Assembly (NCBI RefSeq): GCF_033807575.1
Contig: NW_026907809.1
Location: 372,001 to 436,000, forward strand
Length of the DNA: 64,000 nucleotides
Direction of reading: 5' to 3'
From: Cydia pomonella
Taxonomy: Eukaryota; Arthropoda; Insecta; Lepidoptera; Tortricidae
In this document: positions 32,701 to 41,900 of the stretch, one piece after another
Numbering within the stretch: the first letter of the stretch is position 1
How the letters are laid out: each line of letters begins with the position of its first letter
The notes under the pieces: model-generated
The model's input: only the letters and a program-made list of their open reading frames with translations
Databases searched by the model: none
What the model was told of the DNA's origin: nothing
Program-made: the position numbers and the translations under genes

Positions 32701-35700
32701 GATGCAAAGTTCTGCAGACACAACGACTCTAGGCGGAGCGTTTACTATTGAAACAGGTGAGAATGCACCCAGTTCTGAGCAACCAACAATAGTAAATGAA
32801 GACAAATTTGACACAGTAAATGTCGACATTGTAACTACAGAGGCTATACATATACCTTTTTCAAATAGTGATGTTCAACTAATCACGACTCCAGCACCGT
32901 CATTGACGCAAGGTTCTGCAGATACAACTACTCTAGACGGAGCATTTACTATTGAATTAGTAGAGAACGCGCCCAGTTCTAAGCAACCAACAACGGTAAA
33001 CAAAGAAAATGTGACCAAAGACTCCATTCAAAACATTGTAAATGTCGACATTCTAACTACTGATGCTGTGGATGCACCTTTTACAAACAGTAACGTTCAA
33101 CTAGGCACGACTCAAGTACCATCATTGACACAAAGTTCTGGAGACACAAATCTTGATAGAGCATTTACTATTGAAACCGTTAAGAAGAATTTCAGTACTG
33201 AACAAACAAATATGACAAATGAACAAGGTTTGCCAATCGATACTGTTCAAAATACTGCGACAGAGAATATTATCATTACTACCAGCAAAGCAATAAATCG
33301 AGACACCATGAATACAGAAACAATTTATGAGTCTTCTACAATAATTAACGATCAATCTGTTATGACTGAAGAATCACATGTGACAAAGGCAACCGTGGAA
33401 TTGTATACCGGTATTGAGCAAACAACAACGATACATGAAGAAAATGGAACAACGGGAATTAATGAAAACGTTGCTAGCCAAAAAGTACCAATTGCAATTG
33501 ATTACACTCAGTCTATAACGCCAACGACACAAAACCCAGAAAAGGTAAAGCAAGATGTAACAATGATAGCTGAAATCATAGAGAATGGTGCCATTACGGA
33601 ACAACCAATAACAACAAATGCCAAAAATTCGACGACTGATATCATACAAAATGTTGCAACAGAATATAACATTATTCCAACTAGACATTCAGTAAATTTT
33701 AATGTGACAACGGAAGTTGTGTCTACACCTACAATAATGAATAATTACCATATAATTCAAGTTGCGTCAGAAGATTATACCTCGACTAAAGCTCAATTAC
33801 TGACAGATACAAGTATAGACGGAACAAAGGTTGATGAGGCATTCACTACAGGAGTAGTAGGCAATGGTGATGGTACAAAACAAACAACTTTAATAAATAA
33901 AGAAAGTGTGGCAACGGATGGTACTCGAAATATTGACCAAATCATCCTTGCGGCAAACCAAGATCACACTGCAACTGAAACTGTAAATGTAACTACAATA
34001 ATTAGTAATGCTCAATCTGCTCTTGGAAATAATATGAAAACTGAAGATTTACCCGCATCGGGGAATATAGTATTTACACCGGGAGTCAATAATCGAGCCG
34101 ATTTTATAACACCAAAACCAATCAATATTGAGCAAAAAATAAGGAAATTACCTGGAGACAAACTTGTTCTTAACACTGAACTACCTACGTACATACTAAC
34201 GATAAACCACAATTACGCAAATGTAGGCCATGCTAATGACGACTCTCAGCAAAATAGCAAAACTGAGTTTCTAGGTCCCAAAAGAGAATCAAACGATATT
34301 TCCAATCAAACTAATATAAGTCAAAATGGCGAAAGTCAAACAATACGAGTGACTAATCCTGTGCTGTATAATAAGTTACAACCAAGTATCGTAGAAGGTC
34401 AAGATCAGACAGCAAATATAAATTGGAATCCCTTCGACAATCATTTGATCGACAAATCTAATCAAATATCAGAACTTACACGAAAGTCTGATGTCACGGA
34501 CCTAAACGCCGAACGAAACGATCTAAACGTGGTCAGTTCTGATAAAGGATTTGTGTCTCAGCAGCATATTCTATTGCCATTACTTGCAAATAATCCAAGT
34601 CCCGCTGAAATTTATAATCGTAAACAAAGCTATAATGCTACTACTATAACTCAGAGCTCAGACGGTATTCTGGCCACAAATGGACTTCCAGAAAATAAAG
34701 CGAATGTGAACAGCCAACCTGAATTCGCTAGTTTACCTACGCCAAAGCCCGTAACCCTGGTTAAAGAACATTCTACTTATTTGAAAACCAACACATTCGC
34801 AAGTGGTGGATCAGTTACCTTGTCTTCGTCAAAGACTGTACCCACAAATGCAAATATTGCTGATACTAAAATACTGGACGATACACACAATAATAAAATC
34901 ATACCTATTTCATTCAGCGCTGGGTTAGAATCTACAGTTGAGGAAACTGGCAGCAAAGTTAGAGAGATTAAGAGCAATGTTAACGTTTCGTCAGATAAAA
35001 AAAAAATGGAGAATCCCAAAAACAGTAAAACTCCAATAACTGTTGACCTATCTAACATTAAAGATGATAAATTAAATGTGAATTTAACGTCGGCAGTACA
35101 AAACGATAAAATTGAATTACAAACAAATACGCATGATCTATCGGAAACGATTAATATGCGAATAACAACTGAAGGGTATCACAACGATATGGGAGAGTCC
35201 AGTAATCCAGGCATGTTGGATATTTTGCCGTTACCTATCAATAATATAGAGCCCCGTCCATCGGTTGCGAATATACTACTTTTAACGGATGTGACGTCTA
35301 AGACGCAAAACGGAAATGTTGTCCTTACAACTGAATCATATAAATCAGAAACATTCTATCCTACTCTAGCTAATACTCCAATACAAGCTAGTGTCAATGG
35401 CGTCCATAATACAAATGCTCCATTCAAGAATCTACCTACATTCGATCTGCAACAACCAGAAGTTACTAACAAAGTTATTGGTTCAAAAAATCCTACATTT
35501 GGAGGTTCAACTACTGTAGTAGGCCATCCGCAAAAGCACGATATTACAACGGATTCTACGTTTCCGGATACTAATTCGCCTGGGGTCATCAAGAGAGCCG
35601 ATGTTTCTCCACCGCATCCGGTTCAAGTTGGGCAGGTATCCATCAGGCAAACAAATACTCCCAATAATGTATATATTACACCTAAGGAACAAAATGTAAA

Positions 35701-36646
35701 TGAAACCAATTCCCCTCAAACCTCAAATGCACGTGAGAATGAACCACAAAAAAATAATTCACCTATAAATCTTCCTTTATCTATTTCTACACAAAAGCCT
35801 TATGCAAATACTGTTCAAACAGTTTTTCAATCAGTAATACCAAATTCAATTTTACCAGTCACAAAGCAAGTTGCAAATGAAACGGCAATACCCTTTACTT
35901 GTGTCAATGGCATAAGGGGTAGATATTCGGCCAAGGACGATTGTAGAAAATTTTACATTTGTTTTGGTAACAATCAACCCGTTGTTGGTAACTGTCCCGA
36001 AAATACAGTATTTAGTGATATTAAAAAACTATGTACTAAAAATTTGTCTCATTGTATACGACAAAATGAGTTCAAATGCCCATCGGCAGGCAGATTCAGC
36101 GACGTTATGAAAGACAATGTTTATTACATTTGCGTCAATCATATGGACCACTTGTATAGATTCAAATTTCAATGTCAAAAAGGCTACATTTTTAACAAGA
36201 CAACAGTGAAGTGTATAGAGTCAAAGGAGATCGAGTCCAATGAATCAGTTTCGATCTCTTCAAGCGATAACAGTAGTCAAACGGGTAGCTCTAGTATTGC
36301 TAGTAGCAGTATTAACAACAACAGTGTCACCACTAGTAGAGTCAGCAATAACAGTAGTAGCGATGATAGTAGTAGTAAAACCGATGACGTTTCAATGACT
36401 AAAAAAACCAACGAGGCACAAGAAACGCTGGAAAAATCAGAAGAAAACGAAGATGACAAAGAAGAGGAAATATTTGAATGTAAAAAAGAAGGTAAATTCC
36501 CGATTCGTAATGAATGCAGGCGATACTACTTATGCAAGGAGAAACGGAATTCAGAGTACCGGCGGAAGATAAAGAAATGCGGTTCGGGTCGCGTGTTCCA
36601 CAAGGATAAGAAAAAGTGCGTGCACGCAGACAGCTACGAGTGCTAA
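29762..36646 (+). CDS. Mucin-like chitin-binding (peritrophin-type) secreted protein
   Basis: One uninterrupted frame of 2294 codons. Near the start ILSALLSTASAVDCHG is the end of a signal peptide, but 'gtttgtgttttacacag' before 29813 is a good 3' splice site in phase 0. The real Met may thus lie in an upstream exon, and MWVHQEQH may be intron. Residues about 30-80 form a degenerate chitin-binding-like Cys module (CHGKSFHC...CPPPTVC...FEC). About 80-2040 is a Thr/Ser-rich, O-glycosylation-type region with a 76-residue tandem repeat (about 469-1140). The C-terminus has three CBM14/peritrophin-A domains: about 2043-2097 (CVNGIRGRY...CRKFYIC), 2105-2155 (CPSAGRF...YYICV) and, after a Ser-rich linker, 2238-2294 (CKKEGKFP...CRRYYLC...YEC). 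Such proteins crosslink chitin in the peritrophic matrix or cuticle. The tissue is not shown by the sequence. Confidence 0.85.
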   Translation: MWVHQEQHCKYCLCFTQILSALLSTASAVDCHGKSFHCVNSTHFMICVDLGGGVSQAIDDFYIACPPPTVCQGTNYFECEFPAPTTPATTRSNVISETTLPWENIITSSSLDNIKKEFSENYINTERTTTVEYSVTTDTTVDVVTRTAATFNINNELNVTEIATTTVPNITTSPIETISQTISEDRSITDITLIAEGVTTSVIEAVTETVVETKNSTRTDLTVAGEESNTKAININTQTTTENIVITETETAESIPMTTEQIIQTTTDNPLEIDTSYLYTELPQVLTMIQNENLTNNTLLKKFSIEKKKSQAMANQNLNIYDKRVDKHSTDIYPGFTTVTPMGSKYNLSNADVSKPYHTELHNKINNQSDLIKLEGGIGSNLTAVTRKQPTNDNEKNNLPQIIKVNDNKHDITSNFGKWVVAYSTKKPSTSPYSVFLEVIAATDIPLVGDNDAKQKNDTMGAQNDKHTTILDGAFTIETEQPTTIYEENFTKDSTQNTKTVNLDIVTTEAIPGSNVQLVTTKAPSLILSSAGTTTVDGAYTIETVIPTSEHPTTIYEDIFTKDSTQNIETVNQDIVTTEAVDITFSNSDIQLVTTQAPSLTQSSADTTIVDGAYTIETVENIPTSEHPTTFYEENFTKDSTQNIETVNLDIATTETVDIPFSNSNIQLVTTQAPSLTQSSADTTIVDGAYIIETVENIPTSEHPTTFYEENFTKDSTQNIETVNLDIATTETVDIPFSNSNIQLVTTQAQSLTQSSADTTTVDGAYSIETVENIPTSEHPTTINEENFTKDSTQNIETVNLDIATTETVDIPFSNSDIQLVTTQAPSLTQSSADATTVDGAYSIETVENIPTSEHPTTINEENFTKDSTQNIETVNLDIATTENVDIPFSNSDLQLVTTQAPSLTQSSADTTTVDGPYIVETVQNALSSEHPTTIDEENLTKDTTQNMETVNLDIITTDAINIQFSNNDVQLVTAQVPLLMQSSADTTTLGGAFTIETGENAPSSEQPTIVNEDKFDTVNVDIVTTEAIHIPFSNSDVQLITTPAPSLTQGSADTTTLDGAFTIELVENAPSSKQPTTVNKENVTKDSIQNIVNVDILTTDAVDAPFTNSNVQLGTTQVPSLTQSSGDTNLDRAFTIETVKKNFSTEQTNMTNEQGLPIDTVQNTATENIIITTSKAINRDTMNTETIYESSTIINDQSVMTEESHVTKATVELYTGIEQTTTIHEENGTTGINENVASQKVPIAIDYTQSITPTTQNPEKVKQDVTMIAEIIENGAITEQPITTNAKNSTTDIIQNVATEYNIIPTRHSVNFNVTTEVVSTPTIMNNYHIIQVASEDYTSTKAQLLTDTSIDGTKVDEAFTTGVVGNGDGTKQTTLINKESVATDGTRNIDQIILAANQDHTATETVNVTTIISNAQSALGNNMKTEDLPASGNIVFTPGVNNRADFITPKPINIEQKIRKLPGDKLVLNTELPTYILTINHNYANVGHANDDSQQNSKTEFLGPKRESNDISNQTNISQNGESQTIRVTNPVLYNKLQPSIVEGQDQTANINWNPFDNHLIDKSNQISELTRKSDVTDLNAERNDLNVVSSDKGFVSQQHILLPLLANNPSPAEIYNRKQSYNATTITQSSDGILATNGLPENKANVNSQPEFASLPTPKPVTLVKEHSTYLKTNTFASGGSVTLSSSKTVPTNANIADTKILDDTHNNKIIPISFSAGLESTVEETGSKVREIKSNVNVSSDKKKMENPKNSKTPITVDLSNIKDDKLNVNLTSAVQNDKIELQTNTHDLSETINMRITTEGYHNDMGESSNPGMLDILPLPINNIEPRPSVANILLLTDVTSKTQNGNVVLTTESYKSETFYPTLANTPIQASVNGVHNTNAPFKNLPTFDLQQPEVTNKVIGSKNPTFGGSTTVVGHPQKHDITTDSTFPDTNSPGVIKRADVSPPHPVQVGQVSIRQTNTPNNVYITPKEQNVNETNSPQTSNARENEPQKNNSPINLPLSISTQKPYANTVQTVFQSVIPNSILPVTKQVANETAIPFTCVNGIRGRYSAKDDCRKFYICFGNNQPVVGNCPENTVFSDIKKLCTKNLSHCIRQNEFKCPSAGRFSDVMKDNVYYICVNHMDHLYRFKFQCQKGYIFNKTTVKCIESKEIESNESVSISSSDNSSQTGSSSIASSSINNNSVTTSRVSNNSSSDDSSSKTDDVSMTKKTNEAQETLEKSEENEDDKEEEIFECKKEGKFPIRNECRRYYLCKEKRNSEYRRKIKKCGSGRVFHKDKKKCVHADSYEC
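31167..33190 (+). repeat. 76-residue (228-bp) tandem repeat inside the mucin gene
   Basis: About ten units, each opening with a form of 'TTVDGAYTIET', then 'SEHPTT', 'NFTKDSTQN', 'FSNSDIQLVTTQAP' and 'SLTQSSAD'. Starts are near 31167, 31366, 31588, 31816, 32044, 32272, 32500, 32728, 32932 and 33150. The middle units are exactly 228 bp apart and nearly identical in DNA. The outer ones are diverged and shorter, which shows growth from the centre. Confidence 0.92.
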
Positions 36647-36917
36647 CACCCTAGAGTCCCTAGATCTAGAAACAACACTATAGATCTGTCATGTGATATA
36701 TGTATATGTAGATAGATTTTCAATCCTGTAGGTATAAAAGTATGTATATACCTAATTTATTTTATTGATAAAATGTTGTTTTTACTAATATTATAAAAAT
36801 GTTATTTTTACACTGATGTTATTGTTAGATAGATTACATTATTAATAAAACAAATAAACAAAGGTATAGATTTTTTATTGCAATATAACACATTATCCGA
36901 TTTGGATGTGGCTAGAG

Positions 36918-37190
36918 TTAGACCAAGACAAGTTTGCAACGATTTTGACAGCACACGCAGTGTAAGTGTTATTTATACGTCATAATTTCATAGAAGTTTG
37001 ACGTTTAAAATACGTAAAGGAGCCCACTGATTAACAGTCCGCCGGACGGTATCGGCCTGTCATTGGTTCGGAACTGTCAACTTTTTTTTCTAACTGACAG
37101 GCCATTACCGTCCGGCGGACTGTTAATCAGTGGGCCCCTTCACTCTTGCATTGCGTGTGCTATCCAAATCGTTGCAGACTTGTCTTGGTC
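36918..37190. mobile_element. MITE nested inside another MITE
   Basis: Outer arms 36918-36962 and 37150-37190 ('gaccaagacaagtttgcaac' and its inverse) enclose a second inverted pair, 37018-37061 and 37093-37141 ('cccactgattaacagtccgc' and its inverse). Both are non-coding. They fill most of the 687 bp between the stops of the two convergent chitin-binding genes. Confidence 0.85.
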
Positions 37191-37333
37191 TGTCGCTAAT
37201 ATTCTAAACAAGGAGTAATCTTGCAACGTTGTCTCAGTATACTACATTTCATTTCTACGAGTATACACAACATAATTAATCTCTCAATGGCAGGGCCTGG
37301 ACAAGAGTCCAGTAATAAAATATGACGTTGTAT

Positions 37334-38401
37334 CTAAAATGACATTTTGGTATCATTATTGAGTTCTGTTACAAAATGATTTAACCGTGGCCTTCGGTAA
37401 GCAGCTCGCGAGCTTTCAACGAACTGGTCCTCATTGTACCTTTCCAAAGTGATGCAGAACTGATTGGAGAACACGGTGCAGCGGACGGCGCGCTCGCCTG
37501 GCACCGGCCGCGAGGGGCAGAAGTACGCCGCCTTCGCCGGGCTCTGGCCTTGTGTCACTGTGAACTTGTAGTTCTTACAGTCAATAGGCCTCGGGCGAGG
37601 CGCTGTTGGCTTATTCTCGAATTCAACATCATGGCGAGTATCAATTCTCCTGTTGCTTTCAATGTAAAAATCGTTCGCTTGAGTAGTGTTTGCTATAGGA
37701 CACTTGTATTTGTCAGGCGCAGAGCACGCTCGCGTGTAACCGTTGAAAATTGTGGTTCCCGAACACTTGAATTTGATGCCTTGGAAACGATTCTTGTTAG
37801 GGATGCAAAGGATGTAGCCTTTACATCCCGACACGCTGGGGTCGGCGATCCTTTCGTGTCTGTGGCAGCGTATCGTTTTACCGAAAGACGGTTCGATGTA
37901 GTTGTTAACGTTTTCACAAACATCGCTGGAATCTTCGTTGCATATTGTGCCCGGGGGGCACAGAAACGAAGGCCCAAACAGATTTGGCCCCTCGCACAGT
38001 CTCAGTTTCGCCTGTCCTTCGCACGTGAAGCCGTAAGGGCCGCAGTCGAAATTCCTATTATTCAAAAACGGATACTCCACTTTTCTAGAATCCGTCGTTG
38101 CGCTGTAAATCTGAAAATAAACACAACCTTGATCTAGATGTCGAACACAATAACATGTAAACGTTCAGGACGAATGTGATGTCAATGGGTAACCTGGTTT
38201 TACTAGTGTGGATTCCCCACTTTGAAAAAGTCGGACAAGTGGTTTTAGATAACGATTGTACTATGGAAATTGAGTGCTTATTATATTTACTTTTAGATAC
38301 AATTGTTCAGTAACTATTTAAATAATGCCACTTATAAGAGGAATAAAAAAAAGACTTACCACAACCAGCGCAAATATAACGCACACTTTAGATTTAAACA
38401 T
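37334..38401 (-). CDS. Small secreted chitin-binding-like protein
   Basis: Two exons on minus, 38401-38360 and 38110-37334, join in phase 0 (GTG|GTAAGT donor, pyrimidine-rich CAG acceptor) to 272 residues. The first exon is just MFKSKVCVIFALVV, and with the next residues (IYSA) forms a signal peptide cut near residue 18. Residues about 30-75 hold a degenerate Cys module, CGPYGFTCEG...LCPPGTIC...VCENV. About 85-140 hold a second, CHRHERIADPSVSGCKGYILC...KFKC...RACSAP, close to CBM14/peritrophin-A spacing. A third Cys cluster near 180-220 (CKNY...YFCPS...RCTVF...FC) is looser. It is convergent with, and similar in layout to, the mucin-like gene to its left, but lacks the mucin region. Role inferred: cuticle or peritrophic matrix component. 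Confidence 0.85.
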
Positions 38402-38957
38402 TTTATGAGAAAAAATACAGTCGGTTTAAGTGTATGCCGCTTTAGCGTTCAGAGCGCGACTAACAGTCGCGAAGTCACTAGCTTTCTTGAAAACTCTTCA
38501 GTGGAGGGCAATTAGCACTGTTAGCGCACAAAGGGAAATGGGTCCGTGTCAGTGGCGCGGTCACCGCGCATTGTTAATACTTCCGAAACTTGACAACAAA
38601 TACTGCACACTTTCATGCGTGCGTGACCCGGCGTTTGAAAGTGAGTCTTATGTGAAGGTAATAATACTATTCTTTTGCGGTTTTGTTTAACTAGGCGACT
38701 CCAATTGGGTTTGCAAGGACAATAAGTCAGATTTTAGAGATCGGTTTAGGTTTTAACTTTATGAATATTGTCATACTAATATTTTATTATTTTTGCATTG
38801 ATTAGTTGATCATGTCCGCAGAGACACAAGTATATGGATAAAGTTTGTCAATCGTGTTTTTTATCCTGTCTCAAGGTTTTTGTTAAAGGTAAAATAAAAG
38901 ATAATGTAATGTATATACTTTATTAAATAAACTACTTAATTATACCTTAATGACTGG
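38402..38957. other. 5' flank of chitin-binding gene and 3' UTR of mRpS39
   Basis: No further gene. On the minus strand an AATAAA (TTTATT on + at about 38919-38924) lies just downstream of the mRpS39 stop codon at 38958. The left part should contain the promoter of the 37334-38401 gene, but no clear element was identified. Confidence 0.45.
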
Positions 38958-41900
38958 TTATTCGTCGTCGGACGAAGAGTCGCTGCTATCCGAGCTGGAG
39001 CTGGAGCTCGACGTAGCTGCGTCTCTCTCCCTCATTGGTGTTCCAGTCTTAGCCCTGAAATTAATACGATCCTGACTACTTAAGTCTTTATAAGCCTTAT
39101 AAAGGGTAACCTGACTTTGGAATCGTTTAGTGACTTTCACTGCTCACTTAGGGAGCCTGGCGTCCGCTCGGCAACTCTATCGCTAGTATTGGTATATGCA
39201 CTAGTTTCTACGAAAGCGACTGCCATCTGACCTTCCATCCCAGAGAAACTAGGCCTTATTGGGATTAGTCCGGTTTCCTTTCCTCACGATGTTATTATTG
39301 TTTAATATCAAATGATATTTCGTATACACGGTGTTTTTTTAAAGTCCGTTAATTTCAAGGGAGTGAGTTACTTAATTTAAGCTCAGGAATGCAGAGACTA
39401 TCCACAAGAGACATGTCTAAACGTTACAATGACTGTAAAGTAATTCCCGGAGAAGCCATCACAGCTCAACATAGGCTTTTAGTAGCTGTGCTAAATTTGC
39501 CTCATCCCATTAAAACCCATCCAGACAAAACTAAAAGAATCAAATGGAAAGAAATACATAGTCCTAAAGGTACAATTCTTATTGAAGCAATAGAGGATTA
39601 TCTTAAAAGCGACCTTTGTAAAAATAAAAATGTCAATACTATGTGGAATAACTTCGAAAACTTTTGCCAAATGAAAGCACAACAAACCCTTGGAGTATCA
39701 AAAGGGGGATTAGCCACGAACAAAGATACAACTTGGTGGAACAACGGTGTTAAGGATATTATAAAAGCTAAAAGAGACGCCTTTAAAGTTTGGCAAAAGT
39801 ACGGACTCGAAGAAGATCACATGGAATATAGGAAAATTAAATCAATAGCTAAAGCCGCTGCCGCCCAGTCTAGAGCCGCCTCCAGACAAAGTTTCTATGA
39901 CAGACTCGAGAACGCAGAAAACGAGAACGACATCTACAAGATAGCTAGACAGAGGCATAGATCAACCTTAGATATCCAACGTAACAAATACATAAAGAAC
40001 AAGCTAGGACATCTACTGACATCCAATGATGCTATAAATAACCGATGGAAAGAGTACTTTGAAGAATTGCTTAATGAGGAGTTCCCGAGTGAGAGCCTGC
40101 CACACTTGCCACCGGTATATGGGCCAATCAATTATATTCAGCCCGATGAAATAAAAAAGGCCATCAGTAATATGAAATGTCATAAAGCCATGGGACCTGA
40201 CAATATCCCGGCTGACCTATGGAAAAAGCTTGGCACCACTGCCATTCCGTGGCTTATGGAACTTTTCAATAAAATATGTATGGAAGGCACAATCCCCGAC
40301 TCCTGGCGCTCTAGCTTTCTTTCCCCAATCTACAAGAACAAAGGGGACGTCTCACAGTGTAACAACTACAGAGCGATAAAACTCACATCACATACGCTCA
40401 AAATGTGGGAGCGGATAATAGGTTCACGTATTGCGGCGATGTCCAAGATAACCGAAAACCAGTTAGGATTTACAGCGGGAAAGTCTACTACAGAAGCCAT
40501 CCAAACTATTCGGATACTTATGGAGAAACATCGCTGTAATCAAGAAAACTTGTACCTCCTTTTTATCGATCTCGAGAAAGCGTTTGACCGAGTTCCCAGA
40601 AAGTTGGTCTGGCAGTCCCTACGCGCTCAAGGTACCCCTGAAGCGTATATCACTTTAGTTCAGGATATGTATAATAGGATCTTCACACAAATCAAAAGCC
40701 CAGCTGGATTGAGTGGCCCATTTCAGGTTGGAGTAGGCGTACATCAAGGGTCAGCACTTAGCCCGCTGCTCTTCAATCTGTCAATGGACTACATAACACG
40801 CAGTATCCAGGCGCCAACTCCGTGGTGCATACTATATGCAGATGATATTGTGCTGATCACCAAACGCGCCTCTGAACTGCAGGAATCTCTAAACAAGTGG
40901 CTTAAAGAGATCGAGCGTCACGGTTTGCGCATCAGTAGAACGAAGACTGAGTATATGGAGTGTGACTATGAAGGAACGGAAGATACCAACTGTGACATAC
41001 TCATAGAAGATAAGGTATTGCCGAAAGCATCGCACTTCAAATACCTCGGCTCAGTTGTGACGGCAAACGCAAACGTAGACAATGATGTCACCCATCGAGT
41101 GAATTCAGCATGGCTAAAGTGGAGATCTTTGTCCGGCGTTCTGTGCGACCCCAAAATGCCAATAAAGACAAAAGGAAAAATATATAAGACCGCCGTTAGA
41201 CCTGCAATGATGTATGGAGCAGAATGCTGGACCGCTAAGAAAGTGCATGAACAAAAACTCCACGTGGCGGAAATGAAAATGCTTAGGTGGGCTGGCGGTG
41301 TCACGCGACTCGATAAGGTTCGCAATGAATATGTACGCGGCTCGTTCAAGGTAGCGGCTATTACCGAAAAACTCAAAGAGAGTAGAATGAGGTGGTATGG
41401 TCACGTTTTGCGAAGGGACGAAAACTACACAGTGAGGAAGGCTATGAACATCCCAAGCAACCCCAAAGGAAGAGGCAGAAGACCAGCAACCTGGTGGTCC
41501 TATGTCGAAAGAGAGATGAGGACACAAAACTTGACCACGCGGACAACCCAGGATAGACTGTCCTGGCGCCGACGTACGAGGAGGCCCGACCCCAGCTGAA
41601 CTGGGAAATGGGATGGACAAAGAAAGAAGCTCAGGAATGCAGAGCTTGTTATGTAACTTTCTCAAAGAAACCGGTATTCTAATTAACAACATTTTGGAGA
41701 TAATCGATGATTTATTTTTATCTGATTCGGTCCCCACGAGCTTGTACACTTGCCTGCTCTATGAGTTTATACATTTGCTACTAAACGCAAATACTAATCT
41801 CGGAGTATCGATATTTGAAATGTTATTGATATGTCATAGTTTTCAATTGTTTGATGGATTTAAATAAAAATGTCCGTGTTGCAACAAAGCTATTAATCAC

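Noticed and set aside
37550..38137. 195-codon plus-strand frame
   Set aside because: Antisense shadow of the Cys-rich minus-strand gene, which has a signal-peptide exon and CBM14-like spacing.
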